From Armatimonadetes bacterium UBA5352 (GTDB lineage Bacteria > Armatimonadota > Zipacnadia > Zipacnadales > UBA5352), in the NCBI GenBank assembly GCA_002411015.1, contig DHPY01000117.1:1-5993 (forward strand): a DNA stretch of 5,993 bases. Reading direction: 5' to 3'. Shown in pieces: positions 1-4,957 of this stretch. The translations under genes were made by a program, and so were the position numbers. The stretch's first letter is position 1. Each line of letters starts with the position of its first letter. The notes beneath the pieces are model-generated. The model was given only the letters and a program-made list of their open reading frames with translations. It searched no databases and had not been told where the DNA came from.

Positions 1-22
1 TATTTTATGGACGCTGCACTAG

Positions 23-224
23 GTTGTGTGCGAGCGGCTGCTCGGGGGCTGCGCGGCGAGTGACGAGCCGGCGGAGCGCGTGACGCGGCTCTTCGACCTC
101 CACGCCGACCCGGCGGAGACAGCGAATCTGGCCTCGGCGCCGGGTGGAGGAAGAGGCAGGGCGACTGCGCGGGCTGCCGGCGGAGTGGCGGCACCAGATT
201 GGTGATGATCTGCTTCTACAGTGA
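23..224 (+). pseudogene. Decayed 3' end of a sulfatase-like gene (frameshifted fragment)
   Basis: Reading from 23 in the frame of base 86 gives a stretch containing VTRLFDLHADPAETANLASA (80-139). This closely resembles the C-terminal 'LyDLraDPgEtrNLa' signature of type I (arylsulfatase-family) sulfatases, which hydrolyse sulfate esters. In that frame the protein then turns into low-complexity Gly/Ala/Arg and stops at 203-205. One frame over, from 144, the sequence reads VEEEAGRLRGLPAEWRHQIG and ends at TGA 222-224, which looks like the amphipathic tail that normally follows the signature. A single-base change near 140-144 would join the two. A stop at 20-22 closes the frame upstream, so no catalytic domain (C/S-x-P-x-R) is present. 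I infer a truncated, frameshifted relic; a sequencing or assembly error could explain the shift but not the missing body unless the upstream stop is also an error. Confidence 0.5.
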
Positions 225-296
225 TAGGTAGGTTATAGTCCGACAACTGATACGGAAATGGGGGGTTGTCCGGATTCCCCTTGCACACGCCACGGG

Positions 297-302
297 TATA
301 CT
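297..302 (+). promoter_or_regulatory. Possible -10 box for the sensor kinase
   Basis: TATACT matches the sigma70 -10 consensus at five of six positions. A good -35 is lacking at the usual distance: TTGCAC at 281-286 is only 10 bases upstream and TTGTCC at 266-271 is 25 bases away. If used, transcription would begin near 308-310 and leave a leader of roughly 115 bases before the ATG at 426. It would also make the upstream ATG at 258 untranslatable. The call rests on one hexamer, so it is weak. Confidence 0.3.
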
Positions 303-413
303 CTGCATGGTCGCGCCATATTGGTCCAGAGTTCTACGGGCGCTACGGGGCCCGAGGAGCAACGGCACAGGGAGGCAGGATCGCGTGGGACGGATGGGCC
401 GGTCTTCGTCAGC

Positions 414-420
414 GGTGGAG
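414..420 (+). promoter_or_regulatory. Ribosome binding site that decides the kinase start
   Basis: GGTGGAG ends 5 bases before the ATG at 426. The alternative in-frame ATG at 258 is preceded by 'GATACGGAA', which lacks a comparable Shine-Dalgarno at the right spacing. This supports translation from 426. Confidence 0.55.
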
Positions 421-425
421 TGGGG

Positions 426-1664
426 ATGACGACGACAGTGCTCGAAACCATCGCGGAAGCGACTGTTCCCGCCGCGGAGTTGATCCGATTGGCTGAGACG
501 CGAGACGTCATCACTGACGACGGTGCCCGTCCATCAGAGTCACTCCATCGGGACGCTCACGGCGATGAAGTGACCGCATGGTCCGCTGCTGCGGGGACCC
601 ATAGGTCAGTTAATCATTGTCCGTACCACTACCTGCTGGATAACCTGGACGCCGCCGTTGTCTTCGTGTCAGATGATGGTGTCATCCGCCATGCCAATCG
701 GTTCGCGGCGCAGCTTGTTGGCCGAGAGGTCGCTGAGGTCGAGGGCCGGCGGATGCGGGGACTGCTCAAGGAGATCATTCCTGAGAGCCCGAAGCGCGAC
801 GCTACGATCAGCCGGCTGATGGCCATTCCCAGGAGCTCCGAGACTGACGAGGTTGATCTGCTGCTGCCTGACGGCCGGGAGGTCTGCTTCTCCATCACCA
901 GGCGGCTCGTCCGTGACCAGAACGGGAAGCTTCTCGGTGTAGTCGTGGTCGGCACGGACATATCCGAACAGCACGAGTCGGAGATGCGCCTCTCGCGCTC
1001 GCAGCAGGCCCTGCGCACGCTGGGCGCTGAGCAGGCCATGTCCGAGGAGCGCAAGAGGCGCCAGATAGCGGCGCGTATCCATGACGAGATCAGCCAGAAC
1101 CTGGCGTACGCGAAGCTGCGCGTCGGCGCGCTGAGCAAGTGCGAGGGGGAGAAGCACAGGAATGGCATAGTGGAGCTGAACAAGCTGCTCGACCGTGCGA
1201 TTGAGGGTTCACGGGCGCTGGCGTTCGAGCTGAGCCCGCCGCTTCTGCATGAGCTGGGTTTCATCGCGGCGCTGGAGTGGCTCGTGGAGCAGTTCAGCCG
1301 GCGTCACGGCATCAGCGTCGAACTGGCGGATGATGGCGCGGAGAAGCCGCTTGCCCGCGACGTGAGCGTCACGCTTTTCCGCGCGATCAATGAGCTTCTG
1401 ACGAATGTCGTGCAGCACGCGGCGGCGCGGAACGTGCGGATCACGACCTTGCGCTCATGCGGGAAGATTCGGGTCACCGTCGCGGATGACGGGCATGGCT
1501 TCAATCCCGTGGAGGTGCTCGAAGAGGACGGCTTCGGGGATGGCTACGGGCTCTTCAACATCAGCGAACGCCTGGGCTACCTCGGCGGCACGATGCAGAT
1601 CGAGTCGAACTCGGACACCGGGACGCGCGTGACGCTGACGGCGCCACTCGATGGTCAGGCTTGA
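426..1664 (+). CDS. PAS domain-containing sensor histidine kinase (HisKA_3 / NarL-partner type)
   Basis: Predicted 412-residue kinase that would autophosphorylate on histidine and pass the phosphate to a response regulator, typically of the LuxR/NarL class for this subfamily. No membrane segment or signal peptide is visible, so it should be cytoplasmic. Residues 1-66 are unassigned. Residues about 67-180 form a PAS fold, ending in the typical 'GVVVVGTDISEQ' strand that leads into a coiled linker. HisKA_3 follows, with the phospho-acceptor His219 in RQIAARIHDEISQNL and the family's 'ELSPPLLHELGFIAALEW' X-region. HATPase_c shows an N box with Asn327 (NELLTNVVQHA), a G1 box ADDGHGF (354-358) and a G2 box GYGL (373-376); all key residues appear intact. 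The PAS ligand cannot be read from sequence. No response regulator is adjacent: the next gene converges on it 3 bases beyond the stop. The start at 426 is chosen for its Shine-Dalgarno; a start at 258 would give 468 residues. Confidence 0.9.
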   Translation: MTTTVLETIAEATVPAAELIRLAETRDVITDDGARPSESLHRDAHGDEVTAWSAAAGTHRSVNHCPYHYLLDNLDAAVVFVSDDGVIRHANRFAAQLVGREVAEVEGRRMRGLLKEIIPESPKRDATISRLMAIPRSSETDEVDLLLPDGREVCFSITRRLVRDQNGKLLGVVVVGTDISEQHESEMRLSRSQQALRTLGAEQAMSEERKRRQIAARIHDEISQNLAYAKLRVGALSKCEGEKHRNGIVELNKLLDRAIEGSRALAFELSPPLLHELGFIAALEWLVEQFSRRHGISVELADDGAEKPLARDVSVTLFRAINELLTNVVQHAAARNVRITTLRSCGKIRVTVADDGHGFNPVEVLEEDGFGDGYGLFNISERLGYLGGTMQIESNSDTGTRVTLTAPLDGQA

Positions 1665-1667
1665 ACC

Positions 1668-2216
1668 TCAGCGGGTGCCGTGTGCGGCAATCTCCGCGTC
1701 AATGAAGAGCAGCGCGTCCTGCGGGACCTGCCGCGCGGGCAGCGGGATGAAGCGCTGCTCGGTCGCCATTGAGAGCAGCCACACCTCGTCGGTCTTGATC
1801 ACCTCGGCGAACCTGCTCCAGCGCAACTCGCCGGCGCCGTTGGCGCATCGGCTCTGCAGCCACTGGTCATCCACCGTGTACGCGACCGGCTCGCCGCCGG
1901 TGATCGCCGCGTAGCCCTTGAGCGTCTGCTTGATCGCGCTCCAGATGGCAAGCGGCAGTAGTACCAGCAAGAGCAGTAACGCGAGGCTGAGAACGCCGAC
2001 CGCGGTGGTCAGCAAACCGAGATCGAAGGACCTGTAGACCGCGAAACCCAGCCCTGTGGCCACCCAGCCGAGGATGTATGGGACCTTCAGCCGCCGCCAC
2101 ATGAAGTATGTGGAGGCGCGGCGCAGCATCTCGGGCGGTACGCGCACGCTGAACTCGAAGCGGCGTGAGGCCGGCTCAAGCTGCGGCGCGGGTTGGACGG
2201 GCTGATCGTCGACCAT
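1668..2216 (-). CDS. YcxB-like two-helix membrane protein
   Basis: Predicted 182-residue inner-membrane protein of unknown function. A Pro/Gln-rich N-terminus (1-18) precedes an 'FEFSVRVPPEMLRRAS' segment. Two hydrophobic helices follow at about 44-62 and 66-92, then a cytoplasmic-type C-terminal domain (about 108-173) with a YTVDDQWL strand, LRWSRFAEVIKTDEVWLL and a final RFIPLPARQV. This order (two helices, then the 'W..i..v......l.......iPkraf' pattern) is the signature of the YcxB-like family, whose biochemical role is not established. The ATG at 2216 has only a modest GCGAGG about 10 bases upstream. It converges with the kinase gene (3 bases between stops) and diverges from the YeiH-type gene, so it is probably monocistronic. 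The family assignment rests on pattern memory, not a search. Confidence 0.75.
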   Translation of the reverse strand: MVDDQPVQPAPQLEPASRRFEFSVRVPPEMLRRASTYFMWRRLKVPYILGWVATGLGFAVYRSFDLGLLTTAVGVLSLALLLLLVLLPLAIWSAIKQTLKGYAAITGGEPVAYTVDDQWLQSRCANGAGELRWSRFAEVIKTDEVWLLSMATEQRFIPLPARQVPQDALLFIDAEIAAHGTR

Positions 2217-2309
2217 CGTCGGACGACCTCGCTCTCACGGGACGGCGGGCGATATGCGACGGGAGCTATTCGCCGGGCGGGGGCGCGTTCCTTCGATCCG
2301 CACGTCAGG

Positions 2310-2338
2310 TTGCGGACTGCCCGGCATCGTGCTACCAT
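2310..2338 (+). promoter_or_regulatory. Candidate sigma70 promoter for the YeiH-like gene
   Basis: TTGCGG (2310-2315) and TACCAT (2333-2338) are separated by exactly 17 bases and match the -35 and -10 consensus at three and four positions. A start site near 2345 would give a leader of about 40 bases before the ATG at 2386. It also lies inside the upstream extension that begins at ATG 2254, which argues against that longer start. Confidence 0.4.
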
Positions 2339-2373
2339 GGAACACCGCAGCATCGCACAGCACGTTTCTCCTC

Positions 2374-2378
2374 AGAGG
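2374..2378 (+). promoter_or_regulatory. Ribosome binding site deciding the YeiH-like start
   Basis: AGAGG lies 7 bases before the ATG at 2386. Starting here gives a 348-residue protein, the normal family length. The in-frame ATG at 2254 would add 44 residues of non-hydrophobic, Arg/Gly/Ser-rich sequence. Confidence 0.65.
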
Positions 2379-2385
2379 TAGCTCC

Positions 2386-3432
2386 ATGAAGGTCGAAGCG
2401 GCGTTCCTGCCCGGCTGGCTGCTTATGTTGGGTATCACAGTAGTTTCGCTCCTCATCTCCCGGGTGATCGTCGTCGGCGGCAGCAATCCCGTCGAGCCTG
2501 CGGTACTCGCGATCATCCTCGGTATCCTGCTGGCGAACGTGCGCACCGTTCCGGAGACTCTTCGGCCGGGCATCAAGGCCTTCGAGACGCCGCTGATCCT
2601 CGGGATCGTCCTCATCGGCGCGGGCCTCGACGTTGCGGATGTGCTCAGCCAGGGCGCGGCAATGCTCACAGTGGTCCTCGGCACCATGGTGATCGGCTTC
2701 TTCTCGATCTTCCTACTCGCGAAAGCCTTCGGACTGACCGAGCGGCTGTCGCTACTGCTCTCCATCGGCACCACGATCTGCGGCGGGACGGCGATAGCGG
2801 TCTGTGCGCCGCTGATTGAGTCGAAGGAGGAGGAGACGTCCTACGCCATCGGCACGATCGCGCTGTGGGGCGTGATCGCGATGATCGCCTACCCGGCGAT
2901 CTGGCGCGCGGTGGCGCCGGGCACGGACGCGACCTTCGGGCTCTTCGCGGGCGTGGCGGTGCAGTCCACGCCGCAGGCGGTGGGCGCGGGCTTCATCTTC
3001 TCGGAGCTTGCCGGCGACATCGCCACGGCGGTGAAGCTCGTCCGGAACACGTTCATCGCGCCGCTGGCGTTCTTGCTGGCGATCTGGTACGCATGGTGGG
3101 TTCGCTCCGGCCGCTGCCCCGACAAAGCCGCGCCGACCGCCGAGGAGAACGTGGAGAAGGTCAACTGGATACGCGGCTTCCCGTGGTTCCTTTTCGGCTA
3201 CTTCCTGATGGTCGCCATGCGCAGCTACGGCTTCTTCACGGACGTGGCGATCGACTCGTTCACCTCATGGGGCAAGCTCCTGATCCTCCTCGGGATGGCC
3301 GGTATCGGCCTGAACACGCGCTTCAGCGCCTTCAAGGGCATCGGCGGCAAGCCGCTCGTGGTGGGCGTGATCGGCGCGCTGATCCTCGCGGCGGCGAGCC
3401 TCGTGCTGATCCGGGTGATGGGGCTGGCGTGA
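2386..3432 (+). CDS. YeiH/UPF0324 family putative sulfate (anion) exporter
   Basis: Predicted 348-residue polytopic inner-membrane protein of the UPF0324/YeiH family, annotated as putative sulfate exporters; the substrate is not firmly established for most members. About ten to eleven hydrophobic segments can be read, for example near residues 9-30, 37-52, 68-86, 91-113, 121-142, 153-175, 218-238, 266-284, 295-312 and 323-344. Two family hallmarks are clear: LLSIGTTICGGTAIAVCAPL with ESKEEETSYAIG just after it (about 124-156), and QSTPQAVGAGFIFSELAG followed by AVKLVRNTFIAP (193-226). A charged loop at about 240-262 (RSGRCPDKAAPTAEENVEKV) interrupts the helices. Length is typical and no key region seems lost. 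It is preceded by a candidate promoter and followed by a convergent gene, so it is likely a single-gene unit. Family identity is confident; sulfate export is inherited annotation. Confidence 0.9.
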   Translation: MKVEAAFLPGWLLMLGITVVSLLISRVIVVGGSNPVEPAVLAIILGILLANVRTVPETLRPGIKAFETPLILGIVLIGAGLDVADVLSQGAAMLTVVLGTMVIGFFSIFLLAKAFGLTERLSLLLSIGTTICGGTAIAVCAPLIESKEEETSYAIGTIALWGVIAMIAYPAIWRAVAPGTDATFGLFAGVAVQSTPQAVGAGFIFSELAGDIATAVKLVRNTFIAPLAFLLAIWYAWWVRSGRCPDKAAPTAEENVEKVNWIRGFPWFLFGYFLMVAMRSYGFFTDVAIDSFTSWGKLLILLGMAGIGLNTRFSAFKGIGGKPLVVGVIGALILAAASLVLIRVMGLA

Positions 3433-3491
3433 ACGGCGGGGAAGGGTGACAGGTGAAGGGGGAAGGGGGAAGGGGGAACGGCGCAGTCGCG
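3433..3491. other. Convergent intergenic spacer with no standard terminator
   Basis: Fifty-nine bases lie between the stop of the YeiH-like gene and the stop of the small membrane protein gene. It is dominated by the G-run tract. No GC-rich hairpin followed by a T-run is visible on either strand, so termination of both genes is unexplained by an intrinsic terminator. Confidence 0.5.
3438..3476 (+). repeat. Purine-rich short tandem repeat (AAGGGGG) with G-quadruplex potential
   Basis: Five guanine runs lie on the plus strand: 3438-3441 (4), 3444-3446 (3), 3458-3462 (5), 3465-3469 (5) and 3472-3476 (5). The last three are separated by AA only and form a threefold AAGGGGG tandem repeat. Four runs of at least three guanines with loops of 2, 11, 2 and 2 bases could fold an intramolecular quadruplex in the transcript or non-template strand. 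Runs with such short loops are also prone to slippage. Confidence 0.6.
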
Positions 3492-3890
3492 TCACTCGCC
3501 TACCGGGCGGGGTAGATCGGACGGGTCGATCACCTGAGCCGGGCCGTGTCGCCTCTGCAGTCGCCCGATGAGCCGGACGGCTCCGAATGCCACCAGCCCC
3601 GTCAGTGCACCGGTGAGTGCGGGCAGGCCGAAGTTGATGGCCGCAGCCACCCACGTATGCACCCAGCGCACCGGAGAGCCGATGCGGTTGATGGCTGTCT
3701 GGGCGATCTCCGTCGGTATTCGCCAGACCTCGTAGGCGGGCTCAAGCGTTGCGTCGATTTGATCGGCAGTCTGCTGAAGGCTCTCGTCGCCCCAGATGCT
3801 CAACGCGAACGATGGCATGCTCAGGAGGATCGGGAAGGCGATCCAGCTTATCAATCCGGCGTTGGCACCCACGACGAGGTATCGCCACAC
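3492..3890 (-). CDS. Small hypothetical membrane protein, two predicted helices
   Basis: I do not recognise a family for this 132-residue protein. It has a hydrophobic N-terminal helix (about 4-26, including NAGLISWIAFPILL), then an extramembrane stretch rich in acidic and polar residues (about 34-75, with DESLQQTADQIDATLEPAYE). A second helix (about 82-106, VAAAINFGLPALTGALTGLV) is followed by a basic turn RLIGRLQRRH and a polar tail ending DLPRPVGE. The basic residues after helix 2 suggest a cytoplasmic C-terminus. Helix 1 could instead be an uncleaved signal anchor. The GTG start at 3890 is supported by GAGGTGA (3897-3903) 6 bases upstream. It is convergent with the YeiH-like gene and follows the secreted-protein gene on the same strand after 123 bases, so co-transcription is possible. 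Codon usage resembles its neighbours, and the opposite strand also carries an open frame here. Confidence 0.65.
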   Translation of the reverse strand: MWRYLVVGANAGLISWIAFPILLSMPSFALSIWGDESLQQTADQIDATLEPAYEVWRIPTEIAQTAINRIGSPVRWVHTWVAAAINFGLPALTGALTGLVAFGAVRLIGRLQRRHGPAQVIDPSDLPRPVGE

Positions 3891-3896
3891 GGCGTG

Positions 3897-3903
3897 TCAC
3901 CTC
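3897..3903 (-). promoter_or_regulatory. Strong ribosome binding site fixing a GTG start
   Basis: On the minus strand the sequence GAGGTGA ends 6 bases before the GTG at 3890-3888. Its quality is the main argument that the small membrane protein gene is real and starts at a non-ATG codon. Confidence 0.6.
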
Positions 3904-3940
3904 AACTCCCGCACTCTCCTCGCTGCTATCCCCCTGCCCT

Positions 3941-4003
3941 ATCCTGTGCCGTTCGCTGGAAATCCTGTCGCGCGAAGCGCGAATCCTGTTGCAGTACCAT
4001 TGC
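3941..4003. repeat. Three 21-base-spaced ATCCTGT repeats
   Basis: ATCCTGT occurs at 3941-3947, 3962-3968 and 3983-3989, so the starts are exactly 21 bases apart (two helical turns). The 14 bases after each heptamer are not conserved. The last two copies are preceded by an A, extending the shared word to AATCCTGT (3961-3968 and 3982-3989). The regular spacing would place the heptamers on one face of the helix, as for a repeated protein-binding site; a decayed intergenic repeat family is the alternative. Confidence 0.55.
3968..3982. terminator. Small perfect hairpin, possible weak terminator
   Basis: TCGCGC (3968-3973) and GCGCGA (3977-3982) form a perfect 6-bp stem around a GAA loop (TTC on the minus strand). 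It lies 32 bases past the stop of the secreted-protein gene and is followed on that strand by CAGGATTTCC, which has only a short T-run. It could slow or end transcription weakly, but it also sits inside the 21-base repeat and may belong to that element instead. Confidence 0.35.
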
Positions 4004-4013
4004 CGCGCCGCCG

Positions 4014-4751
4014 CTACTTGATCGCAGTGACCTTGATGTTGTCCCACCACAGGATCGTGCGGAAGGTGCGCAGGCCGATCAGGCCCTCGTCCCATGCCTC
4101 CGGGTCCCGCACGCCCAGCAGATATCGCCCATCCGCCCAGAACTGGATGAAGTCATCGCGCTTCACGATCTCCAGGTGGTAGGTCCTGCCCGCCTCGCAA
4201 TGGTAGTTGAAGGTCTCGCCGAGCAGCTCAAAGCCCGGGCAGTGACGGATGCGGATGCGCGCGGGTGGAAGCTCCTCGTCAACATCGCCCGCGGCACTTG
4301 GCTCCTTGAGGAAGGTCATGATGTTCCCGTTCATCACATGATACTTCGCGTAGGCCGCGTCGGCGCGGTCCTCGCGCGTGTCGTACAGCGGCGCACCAGC
4401 CAGGTCGGCCATGTAGAAGAAGAAGTTGATGTTGTTCGCGTCCGTACTCGATGAGATCACGTGCGCGTCGAACTCGATCCGCGTGTTACCCCGGATCGGC
4501 GTCTTGCACCAGATCGTGGCCACGAACGGCTTCTCGGAGCCCCGAGGGGGATCGGCCCGAACCATGAGGCGACCGTCGTCGACGAAGACATCCTGGCTTC
4601 CCTCGACCCACCAGTTGTCCATCCCGGCATCGAAGGTCTCGTTGATGAGCACCTCATCGGGCATCGGCGCATCTCCTTCCTGTGCGTGGAGCATCGGAGC
4701 CGCGAGCAGCAGCCCGACGATCATCGCGAACGCGCGCGCCTGGCGCACCAT
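4014..4751 (-). CDS. Secreted concanavalin-like jelly-roll protein (YesU/DUF1961-like)
   Basis: Predicted 245-residue exported protein. Residues 1-23 form a signal peptide (MVRQAR, a hydrophobic core AFAMIVGLLLAAP, then LHA before QEGDAP), with cleavage likely after Ala23. The mature part reads as one beta-rich domain of the concanavalin A/LamG type: NETFDAGMDNWWVEGSQDVF (37-56), then VDDGRLMVRA, TRIEFDAHVIS (90-100), NNINFFFYMAD (106-115), a YAKYHVMNGNIMTF segment (134-147), YHLEIVKRDDFIQFWADGRY (191-210) and a closing LIGLRTFRTILWWDNIKVTAI. This order resembles DUF1961/YesU-type and related polysaccharide-associated domains, found beside rhamnogalacturonan or glycan degradation genes. Binding or hydrolysis of a glycan is inference, and no catalytic pair is identified. 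The ATG at 4751 has AGGGG 5 bases upstream; the same frame stays open to 4892, but that extension would bury the signal peptide. Divergent from the NrpR-like gene. Confidence 0.75.
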   Translation of the reverse strand: MVRQARAFAMIVGLLLAAPMLHAQEGDAPMPDEVLINETFDAGMDNWWVEGSQDVFVDDGRLMVRADPPRGSEKPFVATIWCKTPIRGNTRIEFDAHVISSSTDANNINFFFYMADLAGAPLYDTREDRADAAYAKYHVMNGNIMTFLKEPSAAGDVDEELPPARIRIRHCPGFELLGETFNYHCEAGRTYHLEIVKRDDFIQFWADGRYLLGVRDPEAWDEGLIGLRTFRTILWWDNIKVTAIK

Positions 4752-4860
4752 GACCACCCCTGGAGCAAGCGAATCGGGTCTCTCTGAGGTCGTATTCCCG
4801 GCGGGAGCGCCAGGTTCCTGCAGCTTGCTGAGGCGCCGCGGCAGGCTTTCCGGGCGTTGC

Positions 4861-4889
4861 TTGACAGCCCATCCCTCTCCACGTATCCT
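4861..4889 (+). promoter_or_regulatory. Strong sigma70-type promoter for the NrpR-like gene
   Basis: A perfect -35 TTGACA (4861-4866) is separated by exactly 17 bases from TATCCT (4884-4889), which matches the -10 consensus at four of six positions. Transcription would start near 4896, leaving a leader of about 60 bases before the GTG at 4958. This is the best promoter in the window. Confidence 0.6.
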
Positions 4890-4892
4890 CAT

Positions 4893-4917
4893 CCTGTCCC
4901 ATTCCCAGCGTAACAGG
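4893..4917. promoter_or_regulatory. Possible operator: CCTGT-N15-ACAGG inverted repeat at the transcription start
   Basis: CCTGT (4893-4897) and ACAGG (4913-4917) are perfect inverted arms with a 15-base spacer, placing equivalent bases about two helical turns apart. The first arm covers the predicted start site, where a bound repressor would block initiation. The arms are short, so chance is a real alternative. Confidence 0.25.
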
Positions 4918-4957
4918 CTACCGCGATCAGAAGCGCGCTCAGCGGAGTGATGCCCCA

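Larger units (their letters stand above)
225..425 (+). other. Intergenic leader upstream of the sensor kinase
   Basis: This 201-base gap separates the sulfatase-like remnant from the kinase start. It is open in the kinase frame from an ATG at 258, but the 56 extra residues that would encode are Gly/Arg/Ser-rich and match no domain I recognise. It holds a possible -10 box (297-302) and a ribosome binding site (414-420). I see no hairpin terminator, RNA gene or repeat in it. Confidence 0.5.
2217..2385. other. Divergent intergenic region between YcxB-like and YeiH-like genes
   Basis: This 169-base gap must hold the promoters of two divergent genes. A plausible rightward sigma70 promoter lies at 2310-2338. 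I could not identify a convincing leftward promoter for the YcxB-like gene. No strong inverted repeat suggesting an operator was seen, and the LysR-type regulator gene often found beside yeiH is absent. Confidence 0.5.
3891..4013. other. Intergenic gap with repeats between two minus-strand genes
   Basis: This 123-base gap lies downstream of the secreted-protein gene and upstream of the small membrane protein gene. It contains a 21-base-periodic repeat, a 6-bp hairpin and the ribosome binding site for the GTG start. No clear minus-strand -35/-10 pair was found. Confidence 0.5.
4752..4957. other. Divergent regulatory region between secreted protein and NrpR-like genes
   Basis: This 206-base gap separates two divergent start codons. 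It contains a near-consensus rightward promoter (4861-4889), an inverted repeat across its predicted start site (4893-4917) and the AGGGG site (4757-4761) for the leftward gene. No clear leftward promoter was found. No GGAA-N6-TTCC NrpR operator is present: the plus strand of this gap has no GGAA at all, although TTCC occurs four times. Confidence 0.6.

Noticed and set aside
281..302. TTGCAC with TATACT as a complete promoter
   Set aside because: The spacer is only 10 bases, too short for sigma70; only the -10 box is kept, at low confidence.
258..425. N-terminal extension of the kinase from an upstream ATG
   Set aside because: The 56 residues match no domain, the ATG lacks a good Shine-Dalgarno, a possible promoter lies inside it, and the ATG at 426 has GGTGGAG 5 bases upstream.
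629..1264. A 211-codon minus-strand frame inside the kinase
   Set aside because: Ser/Arg-rich shadow product antisense to a kinase with intact H, N and G boxes.
2254..2385. N-terminal extension of the YeiH-like protein
   Set aside because: The extra 44 residues are polar and unlike the family. The ATG at 2386 has AGAGG upstream and gives the usual family length, and a candidate promoter lies inside the extension.
2865..3449. A 194-codon plus-strand frame inside the YeiH-like gene
   Set aside because: The product is Gly/Arg/Asp/Pro-rich and is a frame shadow of a gene with clear family motifs.
3546..4454. A 302-codon open frame on the plus strand
   Set aside because: It runs antisense across the small membrane protein and most of the signal-peptide-bearing secreted protein. 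Its product is Arg/Pro/Cys-rich with no domain, and both minus-strand genes have better start signals. Long antisense frames are common at this GC content.
4764..4829. Inverted repeat AGCAAGC (4764-4770) and GCTTGCT (4823-4829)
   Set aside because: Seven-base arms 52 bases apart have no phasing or symmetry beyond the core and are easily expected by chance in a gap of this size.
4752..4892. N-terminal extension of the secreted protein to an ATG at 4892
   Set aside because: It would place 47 Arg/Pro-rich residues before a textbook signal peptide and run across the opposing promoter. The ATG at 4751 has AGGGG at proper spacing.
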